Shown: positions 1 to 7,529, counted from the first letter of the stretch. The stretch: 12,760 nucleotides of DNA from an uncultured Candidatus Saccharibacteria bacterium (GCA_946886725.1 CAMPJF010000016.1:1-12760); one strand, 5' to 3'. Made by a program: numbers and translations. The notes: generated by a model not told the origin, from the letters alone.

Positions 1-1
1 T

Positions 2-2125
2 GTAAATAACGATCAAAATCAGGATCTCTTGTTCGCGAATGTGACTACTGACTCCGTTTCGGTCTTGCTAGGCAACGGGAACGGTACATTTGCAACTCAA
101 GTAGATTACGCGGCTGAGGATGGTAGTGCATCAATTGCTGTCGCTGATTTCAACAATGACCAAAAACTAGATGTTGTCCTGGGCTCTCAGACGACTACTA
201 ACGTTTCAGTCCTATTCGGTAATGGCGACGGCACCTTTGCTGCTAAAGTAGTGTATCCTGCGCAAAATGGGGTTACATCGCTTGTCACGGCTGACGTTAA
301 TGGTGATGAGCATATAGATATTGTGACTTTTGCTGACATCACGTCGACGGGTATGCGAGTCGTACGCAACAATGGCGATGGAACGTTTGCTACAGCCAAT
401 TTCTATGCTACGAGTGGCTTTGCTGCTTTTGGCGCTATTGATGATGTTAATGAGGATGGAGCGCCTGACGCGGTTGCCGTGACTAAAAATAATAATGCCG
501 TATCAGTGCTCTTGAATGGCTTTAACTACCCGGCACTGAGCGCGGTTAACACTGGGGCTGTGGTCCCGGCAAGTGCAAGTAACTTTCGCTTGCGTATAAA
601 TCTGGGGGTTACCGGAGCTGATCTGAGTACGGGTAGTCAATTCAAGCTCCGCTATCAGCAGAAATCGGGTACGTGCAGTACAAGTCCGGCCGCATACGCA
701 GATATTTCTACCACGACGCCAATACGCTACTACGACGACCCGACTCTGACTGACAAAAGTGCGTATGTTCCAACAGATCTGGACCCCACCCGCTCCGGCG
801 TGCTGCTGAGCTATCAGACCTATAACGAAAGTAATACGTTTGGTTCGACGTCAGCTGTGTTTAATGGTCGTGACGGTTTATGGGACTTGTCATTGGCTGT
901 TGAGCCTGGCGCCACTCCTGGTACTACATATTGTCTATTGGCTACGAAATCGGACGGCACTGCACTAAATAACTACAGCGTTATACCCGAAATTACTGTT
1001 CCATCACCAGCTTTGGAACAGTCGTCGTATCGCTTTTACCAGAACGCAGACAGTGCTACGCCAGGCGCACCGCTAGCGGCGCAAAATATTAAGCCAACGC
1101 TGCCAGTACAGTCTTCATTTCGACTCCGTCAACTGCTTCGTCAGACAAACGACACATCACCAATCGGAGAGAGTTTTAAATTGCAGGCTGGAGAAAAAGT
1201 TACCTCTTGTAGTGCTGCGTCGTATACTACTTTAAGTGACAATACGGACGGCACGCCGTATAGTACTGGGTTTCAGGAAACGGCAGCTTGGATATCTGGA
1301 TTGAATGATAGCTCTGGAACATGGTTTAACCCCGAAGATGCACAAACCAATGACGGTGAAGTGACTAACTTTTTCTTTAATGGGAGGCCGGTGGCCTCGG
1401 CACCGATAATAGCAAGCGAATTTGGTTTTTCTATTCCTAGCGAAGCTACGATTAGAGGGATTGAATTTCGATACGAAGTTACTTCCTCTACTGAGGTAGG
1501 AGAGCAGGATATTTACCTGGTTAAACAGGGGACTACGTCAGTTGGTACCGATGCTGCATCTTTAATCATGTTTACTGATAATACGGCATATACAAAGGGG
1601 AGTCCCACGTCACTGTGGGGAACAACATGGACACCCGCAGAGATAAATAATATTGATTTTGGAGTGAAGTTTGCCGCGTGGGTGTGGGCGGATGGATCGG
1701 AACCTCCGGCTATCTCAATAGACTACATGTCTTTAAATGTGCACTATACGATAGGGACGAGCTTTTCTAGCTTTGCCGATAATCCAGGTGTACCTGACGG
1801 TCTGGCGATTGCGGCGAACGCCACTGATCCAACGCCCGTTAGTGGCGTGGTTATTCCACAAAACTATAGCGATAACGAGACATTTGCAACGCGCACAAGT
1901 CTACAGAATGGGCAGAGTGGTCTGTGGGACTTTGCACTACGGAGCGATCCCAGTTGGGCTGGAAAAACGTATTGCTTCCGTGTTGTAAATGGCGATGAAT
2001 CGCCGCTAGCAAACTACGCACAGTATCCAGAGGTAACATTTACTACCGCCGGTCCGACGCTCAGTCAGCAGCTGCGCGGCGGGCAGTCCGTCGTCAATGG
2101 CGTAAAGCGTCCATTTAACTGGTAG
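2..2125 (+). CDS. Large FG-GAP/VCBS-repeat surface protein, 5' end outside window
   Basis: The frame is open from base 2 and the first visible residues already form a Ca-binding-type loop (NNDQNQD), so the true start lies upstream. Four FG-GAP/VCBS repeats follow (about nt 2-91, 128-238, 284-388, 437-517), each with an Asp/Asn-rich loop such as DFNNDQKLD and most ending in GNGDGTF. Such repeats build beta-propellers in exported adhesion or binding proteins. Then come two copies of a beta module (about nt 527-1000 and 1007-2047) sharing a YxDNP/YDDP-like segment, a (G/S)GLWD segment and a TYC segment. The second copy contains a nested domain (separate entry). The protein ends in LRGGQSVVNGVKRPFNW. 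It is probably exported, but the signal peptide would lie outside the window. Ligand and partner are unknown. The family assignment of the repeats is solid; the surface role is inferred. Confidence 0.85.
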   Translation, partial: VNNDQNQDLLFANVTTDSVSVLLGNGNGTFATQVDYAAEDGSASIAVADFNNDQKLDVVLGSQTTTNVSVLFGNGDGTFAAKVVYPAQNGVTSLVTADVNGDEHIDIVTFADITSTGMRVVRNNGDGTFATANFYATSGFAAFGAIDDVNEDGAPDAVAVTKNNNAVSVLLNGFNYPALSAVNTGAVVPASASNFRLRINLGVTGADLSTGSQFKLRYQQKSGTCSTSPAAYADISTTTPIRYYDDPTLTDKSAYVPTDLDPTRSGVLLSYQTYNESNTFGSTSAVFNGRDGLWDLSLAVEPGATPGTTYCLLATKSDGTALNNYSVIPEITVPSPALEQSSYRFYQNADSATPGAPLAAQNIKPTLPVQSSFRLRQLLRQTNDTSPIGESFKLQAGEKVTSCSAASYTTLSDNTDGTPYSTGFQETAAWISGLNDSSGTWFNPEDAQTNDGEVTNFFFNGRPVASAPIIASEFGFSIPSEATIRGIEFRYEVTSSTEVGEQDIYLVKQGTTSVGTDAASLIMFTDNTAYTKGSPTSLWGTTWTPAEINNIDFGVKFAAWVWADGSEPPAISIDYMSLNVHYTIGTSFSSFADNPGVPDGLAIAANATDPTPVSGVVIPQNYSDNETFATRTSLQNGQSGLWDFALRSDPSWAGKTYCFRVVNGDESPLANYAQYPEVTFTTAGPTLSQQLRGGQSVVNGVKRPFNW
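1262..1753 (+). other. Domain nested inside the second beta module of the FG-GAP protein
   Basis: About 164 residues interrupt the second beta module. In the first module the CS...Y segment runs directly into YYDDPTL. In the second, CSAASYTTLS is followed by this block, and only afterwards does the equivalent FADNPGVPDG appear. The block has its own recognisable pattern: TWFNPEDAQTNDG near its start, FGFSIPSEATIRGIEF in the middle, SLWGTTWTPAEIN later, and IDYMSLNVHYT at the end. This resembles a stand-alone beta-sandwich found in many bacterial and phage exoproteins (recalled from family knowledge, not searched). It is read through in frame with no break. Confidence 0.6.
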
Positions 2126-2133
2126 TTCATCGC

Positions 2134-2169
2134 GCTAGTGCTGGGCAGATAGCTAACGGCTTGTTTTTT
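2134..2169 (+). terminator. Weak possible terminator after the FG-GAP gene
   Basis: An imperfect hairpin pairs GCTA 2134-2137 with TAGC 2150-2153 and TGC 2139-2141 with GCA 2145-2147, with a small bulge. A T-rich run (TTGTTTTTT, 2161-2169) follows, but only after a seven-base gap. The stem is short and the T-run distant, so this is a tentative call. Confidence 0.25.
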
Positions 2170-2197
2170 GCTTAATACACGATAATGGGAGTATAAT
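2168..2197 (+). promoter_or_regulatory. Sigma70-type promoter for the surface protein-mutM-holA-pilin run
   Basis: A perfect -10 box, TATAAT, lies at 2192-2197. The best -35 is TTGCTT at 2168-2173 (only TTG conserved), 18 bp upstream. Transcription would start near 2204, giving a leader of about 74 nt before the ATG at 2278. No comparable promoter is visible in the 28-bp, 3-bp, 6-bp and 20-bp gaps downstream, so this may drive all five genes. Confidence 0.55.
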
Positions 2198-2200
2198 CTA

Positions 2201-2225
2201 GCATAAGCATTGTGCTGACTTATGC
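2201..2225 (+). repeat. Inverted repeat at the predicted mRNA 5' end
   Basis: GCATAAG (2201-2207) and CTTATGC (2219-2225) form a perfect 7-bp dyad around an 11-nt centre, starting three bases after the -10 box. In RNA it would be a hairpin at the extreme 5' end of the leader; in DNA it could be an operator overlapping the start site. Its function is not known. Confidence 0.4.
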
Positions 2226-2277
2226 GACCGTGTGCAATGTAAAACACATAACAGGGACAGGGGAATCTGGGCGCGGT

Positions 2278-4221
2278 ATGTCGATAGAAAATCGGCGGGT
2301 AAGTATATGGAGAAACACCTTTATTGTAGGTGTGTTTTTGCTTGTTACCGTCCTTTTCTCTAGTGTAGTGCTTGTTTCTAGCGAGGTGCGCGCTATCCCA
2401 GCTAGGATTAATTATCAGGGTCGGTTAACTGATGCGAGCGGCACGGCAAAGCCTGACGGGCAGTATAATATGAAGTTTAGAATTTATTCTGCGGCAAGCG
2501 GAGGAACGCTACTGTGGTCTGAAACGCGCGAGACTACTAACCGCGTCACTTTAACTGACGGGCAGTTTAATGTGCAACTGGGATTGGTGACGGCAATTCC
2601 TTCGTCGGTGTTCGCCGGCGGGTCGACGTATTTCGAGGTCGAGCTGCCAACGCCCGCATCGGCAACCTGCTCGACTGCGGCATGCGGTGTGTATACCGAG
2701 GGTGCCATGTCGCCGCGCCAGCCGGTTTCGTCGAGCGCTTACGCGCTAAACACCGATACGCTTGATGGATTCGATTCGTATGATTTTGGGCGATTAGACT
2801 CTGTGAATAGCTGGAATGACCAACAGATTTTTAACGTGGGGGCCGAATTTAACAACGCTACTCTTGTGGCGTTTGATGGGACGAGCGCTTTCAATGTGAC
2901 AACTGCGAGTTTTGAGCAGATGCTTAAGGTCGATACGACAAATAAGCAGGTGTCGATAGGTACGGGTGCGAGCGGTTCGAATTATTTTGGTACGAATACG
3001 ATTGGCGGCATGCAGGATGTTGGTGACTTTGATAATATGAACTTCTCGCGATTTTTGACTGGCGGCACCGCAGGAGCGACGTCTCAAGCGTCGGTCTATA
3101 TGGCTGGACCAATCGGAGCAAGTCCGAACAATAAGTACACAATTGCTATATATAGTGGCACGGCAACGACGCCGACGACGCGTATTGCGGTCAGTTCGGA
3201 AGGGACATTGGCGGTCGGATGGAATACTGTCGCTATTTCGGCAACACTCAGTCCGTCAACGTATTCTTGGGTGGGTTATAACTCAAACGGCACTGGCGTT
3301 CCGGAGTCAAATAATATGAGCTACGACGAGACTGGTACGTCATTTTATAAAGTGAACGCTTACACCAATGGCTTTCCTAGTACGATTACGGGTGGTACGA
3401 CAGGAGGGAACCAAAAATTCTCTATGTATGTCGAGTTCGCTGGCACTGGCGCCGCGCTGACGACAACAAATAGCGGGATGGTAGGCATTAATACTACCTC
3501 TCCCACGGCAACATTGGACGTCGCTGGGACCGCGCGCTTTAAGAATAAGGCAGACTCCGTGTCGGCTTTTCAGATTACTAATGCCGCCGCCGATAGTCTT
3601 TTTGTCGCCGACGCGACGAATAGCCGTATTCAAATTGGTTCGGTGGCTGCCGATGCGACAGGTGTTGTACTTGTGCTTGATACGAAAAACACTTCTGGAG
3701 ACCCTACGGGCGTCGTGGGCGCGATGTACTATAACAGTAACATGGGTAAGTTCCGCTGTTACGAGGGAGCGGCATGGAATAATTGTATTCCACAGACGGT
3801 TGTAACGCTGGCGAGTGATGTCGTGAATAATAATGCGACAGCCAACACTATCGCTGACGTGACGGGATTGTCGTTTCCGGTAGTTTCCGGCCGGACCTAT
3901 CGCTTCTCGGCACTTGTTTACTATACGGCTGCGGCAACAACGACTGGGTCGCGTTGGTCAATTAATGGCCCGACGACGAGTATGCTGGCATTTACTTCGC
4001 GATATGGTGCGACTGCTACTACTGAAACGTTTAACTATGCGACTGCGTATAATGCGCCAGCCTCGGTAAATGTTTCATCACCCGCAACGACAGGGAACAT
4101 TGCCTTAATAGATGGTGTATTAACCCCGTCCGCGAACGGTACGGTGGTGGTTAGGTTCTCATCGGAGGTATCGAGCTCTGCAATTACCGCCAAGGCGGGG
4201 AGTACACTAACCTATTGGTAA
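2278..4221 (+). CDS. Signal-anchored, tail-fibre-like modular surface protein
   Basis: The 647-residue protein begins with a basic stretch and a hydrophobic segment (about residues 13-35), a signal peptide or N-terminal membrane anchor. Residues 45-152 carry the INYQGRL...FRIY...LW...GQFNVQLG...SPRQP pattern seen in many bacterial exoproteins. A TLDGFDS stalk motif follows at 161-167. A beta-sandwich of about 160 residues (about 230-390) sits between two stalk-like repeats, LKVDTTNKQVSIG (216-228) and FVADATNSRIQIG (442-454). YYNSNMGKFRCYEG (484-497) precedes a C-terminal domain (505-647) resembling phage tail-fibre tips. I chose ATG 2278 because it places the signal sequence at the N terminus. 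A GTG at 2212 would add 22 residues ahead of it. The only candidate ribosome site, AGGGGA at 2259-2264, is 13 nt away. It is probably a trimeric fibre or adhesin; the ligand is unknown. Confidence 0.8.
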   Translation: MSIENRRVSIWRNTFIVGVFLLVTVLFSSVVLVSSEVRAIPARINYQGRLTDASGTAKPDGQYNMKFRIYSAASGGTLLWSETRETTNRVTLTDGQFNVQLGLVTAIPSSVFAGGSTYFEVELPTPASATCSTAACGVYTEGAMSPRQPVSSSAYALNTDTLDGFDSYDFGRLDSVNSWNDQQIFNVGAEFNNATLVAFDGTSAFNVTTASFEQMLKVDTTNKQVSIGTGASGSNYFGTNTIGGMQDVGDFDNMNFSRFLTGGTAGATSQASVYMAGPIGASPNNKYTIAIYSGTATTPTTRIAVSSEGTLAVGWNTVAISATLSPSTYSWVGYNSNGTGVPESNNMSYDETGTSFYKVNAYTNGFPSTITGGTTGGNQKFSMYVEFAGTGAALTTTNSGMVGINTTSPTATLDVAGTARFKNKADSVSAFQITNAAADSLFVADATNSRIQIGSVAADATGVVLVLDTKNTSGDPTGVVGAMYYNSNMGKFRCYEGAAWNNCIPQTVVTLASDVVNNNATANTIADVTGLSFPVVSGRTYRFSALVYYTAAATTTGSRWSINGPTTSMLAFTSRYGATATTETFNYATAYNAPASVNVSSPATTGNIALIDGVLTPSANGTVVVRFSSEVSSSAITAKAGSTLTYW

Positions 4222-4249
4222 ATGGTAGGATAGTAATAGGAGAAAAAGA

Positions 4250-4726
4250 ATGAATAATGTACCGCGAAAACACATGGATATTGCGTCACCAAACCGATCG
4301 GTGCAGCGTCCAAAGGCGAAGTTTAACCCGTCGAAACAGCAGTTGTTGCTACTTGGCGCTGTGTTATTGCTGATCATTTTGCTAGTCACCGGATGGCAAT
4401 GGTATAAACAGCGTAACGATTTGCGTATCGACCCCACTAAATATCAGGTAATTTTTCTTGATAATGACCAAGTATTTTTTGGTAAGTTACAAAATACACA
4501 CGGCGACTACCTGACGGTGAAGGGTGCGTATTACGTGCAAGGCCAAAATCAAGATGCCGCCGAGCAAAAGCCGGCTGATCAACAGGAAAGCACGCAGCTA
4601 CTGAAGGTCAGCGATACAGTATATGGCCCCGATGACTCGATGAGTATCCAATCTGACAAAGTTTTATTCTGGCAAAATTTGAAGAGCGACAGCAAGGTGT
4701 CGAAGGCGATTGATTCGCAAAAATAA
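4250..4726 (+). CDS. CPR-conserved single-TM protein of unknown function
   Basis: The 158-residue protein has a basic cytoplasmic N terminus, one strongly hydrophobic helix (about residues 31-49) and a small outer domain. That domain has two blocks: YQVIFLDNDQVFFGKL (65-80), and VYGPDDSMSIQSDKVLFWQN (124-143) followed closely by SDSKVSKAI. This matches, from memory, a family widespread in CPR genomes with a VFL-NGQVYFGKL...HGPED...LFWENL-DSKV pattern. No biochemical role is known to me. The start is well supported by AGGAG at 4238-4242, seven bases before ATG. It lies 28 bp after the fibre-like gene and 3 bp before mutM, so it is probably in their operon. A helper in envelope or secretion functions is possible but unproven. 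Confidence 0.75.
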   Translation: MNNVPRKHMDIASPNRSVQRPKAKFNPSKQQLLLLGAVLLLIILLVTGWQWYKQRNDLRIDPTKYQVIFLDNDQVFFGKLQNTHGDYLTVKGAYYVQGQNQDAAEQKPADQQESTQLLKVSDTVYGPDDSMSIQSDKVLFWQNLKSDSKVSKAIDSQK

Positions 4727-4729
4727 AAA

Positions 4730-5596
4730 ATGCCCGAACTACCCGAAGTTGAAACGGTTCGCCGAGGTCTGAGTGATTTGATTGTCGGTAAAGTAATCGC
4801 AGCCGAGCAGCACGATACGCCCAAAGGATTCCCGAATGCACCGGGCGATGTCGCACTGTTTCTGGTTGGGGCGACAATTACCGCCGTTCGGCGGCGCGCA
4901 AAGGTGCTGCTTGTTGATCTGTCGACAGAGTATACATTAGTTATTCATTTGAAGATGACCGGTCAGTTAGTGTACCGGGGCGAACGCGTTTTTGGTGCGG
5001 GGCACCCGAATGAAAGCCTTATCGGGATGTTACCAGATCGGTCGACGCGCGTTACGATCACGTTTACTGATGGATCGCATCTATATTTCAACGATCAACG
5101 CAAATTTGGTTGGATGCGACTGATGCCAACTCTTGAGGTGCCGAATATTGATTTTATGAAAAAGGTTGGCCCCGAGCCATTAGAGGCTGATTTTACTGCG
5201 CAGGAGTTTACGACTCGATTTAGTCGTCGAAGTAAAACGAGCATCAAGGCGGCGCTGCTTGACCAAACGGTAGTAGCGGGTGTGGGGAATATCTATGCCG
5301 ACGAAAGTCTATGGGGCGCTAAGATTCACCCTAAGCGCCTTGTGGGTACGGTTAGCGACGACGAATTTACGTCGCTCTATACCGAACTGCGCGCCGTAAT
5401 GAATCTCGCGATCGAGAAGGGCGGCTCGACTGACAAAAACTACGTCAACGCCGAGGGTAAGCGGGGGAGTTACATGGATTTTGCTCGAGTGTTCCGCCGC
5501 GAAGGCCAAGCGTGTCCTAGGTGTCATGCGGAAATCATTAAATTCAAAGCCGCGGGTCGTGGAACGCATGTTTGTCCTGTTTGTCAGGTACAATAG
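4730..5596 (+). CDS. mutM: Formamidopyrimidine-DNA glycosylase / AP lyase (Fpg)
   Basis: Fpg excises 8-oxoguanine and formamidopyrimidines from DNA and cleaves the abasic site by beta,delta-elimination. The protein is full length (288 aa) and all key elements are present: the catalytic N-terminal MPELPEVETVRRGL with Pro2 and Glu3, Lys58, the HLKMTGQL segment (73-80) with its intercalating Met, NDQRKFGWMR (121-130) carrying Arg and Phe of the wedge, AGVGNIYADE (183-192), and a C-terminal zinc finger Cys262-x2-Cys265-x16-Cys282-x2-Cys285 with Arg277 in the loop. The intact proline-2 N terminus fixes the start. It begins 3 bp after the previous stop with little ribosome-binding signal, suggesting translational coupling. 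holA follows after 6 bp. Confidence 0.97.
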   Translation: MPELPEVETVRRGLSDLIVGKVIAAEQHDTPKGFPNAPGDVALFLVGATITAVRRRAKVLLVDLSTEYTLVIHLKMTGQLVYRGERVFGAGHPNESLIGMLPDRSTRVTITFTDGSHLYFNDQRKFGWMRLMPTLEVPNIDFMKKVGPEPLEADFTAQEFTTRFSRRSKTSIKAALLDQTVVAGVGNIYADESLWGAKIHPKRLVGTVSDDEFTSLYTELRAVMNLAIEKGGSTDKNYVNAEGKRGSYMDFARVFRREGQACPRCHAEIIKFKAAGRGTHVCPVCQVQ

Positions 5597-5602
5597 GGAT
5601 AG

Positions 5603-6514
5603 ATGATAACCATTTTAACTGGCGAAAATAGCTTTGAAATACACCATGCGCTACAAACCATAGTCGGCTCGTTTGAAGGCATTCCAGAACGAATCGACGG
5701 GGGTGAGCTGGAGTTAAGGCAAGTTCCTGACTTGTTAATGGGCGGCACGATTTTTGCTAGTCGCCGCTTGGTGGTAGTAAAAAACTTATCAGAAAATAAA
5801 GCCATCTGGCCAATTTTTTCTGATTGGCTGCCGCGATTGAGTGACGATATTCACCTGGTACTCGTCGAGCCGAAATTAGATAAACGTACAAGGACATACA
5901 AGGACCTGCAAAAGACTGCCGAAATCACAGAGTTTCATGCCTGGACTGAACGCGACATAGCAAAGGCAGAACAGTGGGTTGCGGGTGAGTCTCGCATGCA
6001 TGGCATCGATATCGATAACGCTTTGGTGCGCCTGCTCGTCCAGCGTGTCGGCCCTAATCAGTGGCTGCTATATTATGCGTTGCAGAAGTTATCCGTGCTC
6101 GATACGATCACTGCCGAGGTTATTATGGACGTCGTCGACGCCAATCCTATGGAGAGCGTATTCGAGCTATTCGATGCAGCCCTACGGGGAAATGCCAAGA
6201 AGGTAAGGCAAATGATTCAGGCGTTGGAACTTACCGAAGATCCTTATCGGTTATTCGGACTGTTGAGCGGACAAGCGTTTCAGTTAGCTGTATTATCGAC
6301 GGCTGCCGATAAACAAAACGCGGAGATCGCCAAAGATCTGGGTGTCCATCCATATGGGTTAAGTAAACTGGCGGGATACGTGGATAAAAGAGGTCGAACG
6401 GGCGTAAGACAAATCGTCGCTGTTTTTGCCGAGGCTGATACGGCTATGAAAACGTCTGCCACCGAGCCGTGGCTTCTTATTGAACGTGCGCTCATGAAGG
6501 TGAGTATTTCGTAG
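5603..6514 (+). CDS. holA: DNA polymerase III delta subunit (clamp loader)
   Basis: HolA opens the beta sliding clamp as part of the clamp-loader complex. The 303-residue product is near the usual family size. It begins MITILTGENSFEI and shows a FASRRLVVVKNL segment (about 51-62), a region typical of the beta-interacting N-terminal domain, a central PMESVFELFDAALRGNAKKV helix pair (about 182-201), EDPYRLFGLLSGQ (213-225), and a C-terminal DTAMKTSATEPWLLIERAL block (281-299), all typical of delta. AGGG at 5595-5598 overlaps the mutM stop and may serve as its ribosome site. It ends with tandem TAG-TGA stops at 6512-6517. Co-transcription with mutM is likely. I see no damage to the frame. Confidence 0.92.
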   Translation: MITILTGENSFEIHHALQTIVGSFEGIPERIDGGELELRQVPDLLMGGTIFASRRLVVVKNLSENKAIWPIFSDWLPRLSDDIHLVLVEPKLDKRTRTYKDLQKTAEITEFHAWTERDIAKAEQWVAGESRMHGIDIDNALVRLLVQRVGPNQWLLYYALQKLSVLDTITAEVIMDVVDANPMESVFELFDAALRGNAKKVRQMIQALELTEDPYRLFGLLSGQAFQLAVLSTAADKQNAEIAKDLGVHPYGLSKLAGYVDKRGRTGVRQIVAVFAEADTAMKTSATEPWLLIERALMKVSIS

Positions 6515-6534
6515 TGAGTGTAAGGGGTGGGGCG

Positions 6535-7023
6535 ATGCGTAAAGCAGGCTTTACTATCGTTGAATTGCTGATCATTATCGTAGTCATTGCGCTATTGGCC
6601 GCGCTGGCGATCGTTGCATATAACGGCGTACAACAAAAGGCCAGGGTTGCCACGACGAGAGCTGAGATGCTGTCAGTGGGTAAATCGACAGAAATATTTC
6701 GGGTTCAGTATAACCGCAGCCCGACAACGGCCACTGATTTTTCATCAGTTCTGAAAGAGGCAAGATTGTACGATTCGACGCGGACGACAGAAAAAAGTTA
6801 CGCAATCTGCGCGGATACGTTTGGGTATGCTTTTGTCGCATGGAGTCCAATGGTCGATTCCTATAAAAACGGCGATACGCTGTATTTGTACGCATCAGGC
6901 GGTGGTCAGCAAATTTTCGAACTACCCAACTCATCACTTAGTAGTGCAAACCAATTAGATAAGATTTGCGACCAGGTGTACGAAGCATCGATTTTTGATG
7001 CGTGGACGTACGACCTTCCGTAG
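6535..7023 (+). CDS. Type IV pilin-like protein (prepilin)
   Basis: The 162-residue protein has a class III signal: MRKAG followed by FTIVELL, predicting cleavage by prepilin peptidase after Gly5 to expose Phe+1, with the conserved Glu+5. A hydrophobic alpha-1 spine runs to about residue 28. The globular part has two cysteines (92 and 145) that could form the usual C-terminal disulfide. I chose ATG 6535 because AAGGGGTGG (6522-6530) sits at good spacing and the leader is then the canonical five residues. GTG 6514, overlapping the holA stop, would add seven residues. Pili of this kind mediate attachment and twitching in Saccharibacteria. It is the last gene before a strong terminator and could be a major or minor pilin. 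Confidence 0.88.
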   Translation: MRKAGFTIVELLIIIVVIALLAALAIVAYNGVQQKARVATTRAEMLSVGKSTEIFRVQYNRSPTTATDFSSVLKEARLYDSTRTTEKSYAICADTFGYAFVAWSPMVDSYKNGDTLYLYASGGGQQIFELPNSSLSSANQLDKICDQVYEASIFDAWTYDLP

Positions 7024-7040
7024 ACGAAAATCATCAATTT

Positions 7041-7070
7041 AAAAACGACCGAACGTACTCGGTCGTTTTT
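7041..7070. terminator. Bidirectional intrinsic terminator between pilin and rpsT
   Basis: AAAAACGACCGA (7041-7052) and TCGGTCGTTTTT (7059-7070) form a perfect 12-bp stem with a 6-nt loop. The T-run on one strand and the A-run on the other give a U-tract in both directions, so it can end the pilin operon from the left and rpsT from the right. Confidence 0.9.
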
Positions 7071-7088
7071 GCGGTATCAGGGGGAAGA

Positions 7089-7484
7089 CTACTTAGTGGT
7101 CTTTTTTGCGGCCGGCTTCTTGGCTGGGGCTTTTTTTGCAGTAGCAGGTTTTGCGGCAGCTGGCTTCTTAGCGGCGGCTGGCTTTGCAGCAGGAGCTTTT
7201 GCGGCCTTAGGTGCGGCAGTTTTCTTTGCAGGTGTTAATTTAACGCCAGCATCTTTAGCGACCTTTGCAAGACCAGCCTTGCGACGAGCAACGGTATTTT
7301 TCTTTAAAAGACCTTTCTTAACAGCAGTGTCTAGTTCGCTGTGAGCTTTCGAAAGACCTTCGCTTGATGGCTTTGCAAGAAATGCTTTTGTTGCTTCCTT
7401 GATTTCGCGCTTGATACCAACATTACGCTCGTTGCGCTTGATGGTTTGCTTCATACGTTTGATAGCTGATTTGATAATTGGCAT
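7089..7484 (-). CDS. rpsT: Ribosomal protein bS20 with Ala/Lys/Pro-rich C-terminal extension
   Basis: S20 binds 16S rRNA in the body of the small subunit. The N-terminal 85 or so residues are a normal S20: MPIIKSAIKRMKQTIKRNER, then KAHSELDTAVKKGLLKKNTV and RRKAGLAK. The usual protein ends there at about 85-90 residues. This one runs to 131, adding about 45 residues made almost only of Ala, Lys and Pro in repeats such as KKPAAAKPATAKKAPAKK, like a histone H1 tail. The AAAGGAA ribosome site (7489-7495 on the complement) is well placed and the promoter is clear. The tail is probably disordered and positively charged; rRNA or DNA binding is inferred. A shared terminator lies just downstream. Confidence 0.95.
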   Translation of the reverse strand: MPIIKSAIKRMKQTIKRNERNVGIKREIKEATKAFLAKPSSEGLSKAHSELDTAVKKGLLKKNTVARRKAGLAKVAKDAGVKLTPAKKTAAPKAAKAPAAKPAAAKKPAAAKPATAKKAPAKKPAAKKTTK

Positions 7485-7529
7485 GCTGTTCCTTTAGTTC
7501 TTAAAAGTTATAGATATAATCAAGGTGTA

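Noticed and set aside
2212..2277. Upstream GTG start adding 22 residues to the fibre-like protein
   Set aside because: It would put a non-signal sequence ahead of a good signal anchor and lies only a few bases after the predicted transcription start.
7110..7240. Repetitive GCT/GCA-rich DNA as a possible satellite or CRISPR-like array
   Set aside because: It is the coding sequence of the Ala/Lys/Pro tail of S20, with imperfect short codon repeats and no spacers.
7515..7520. A perfect TATAAT on the plus strand
   Set aside because: It lies in the rpsT leader with no acceptable -35 (CTTTAG at 17 bp), and better promoters explain both flanking genes.
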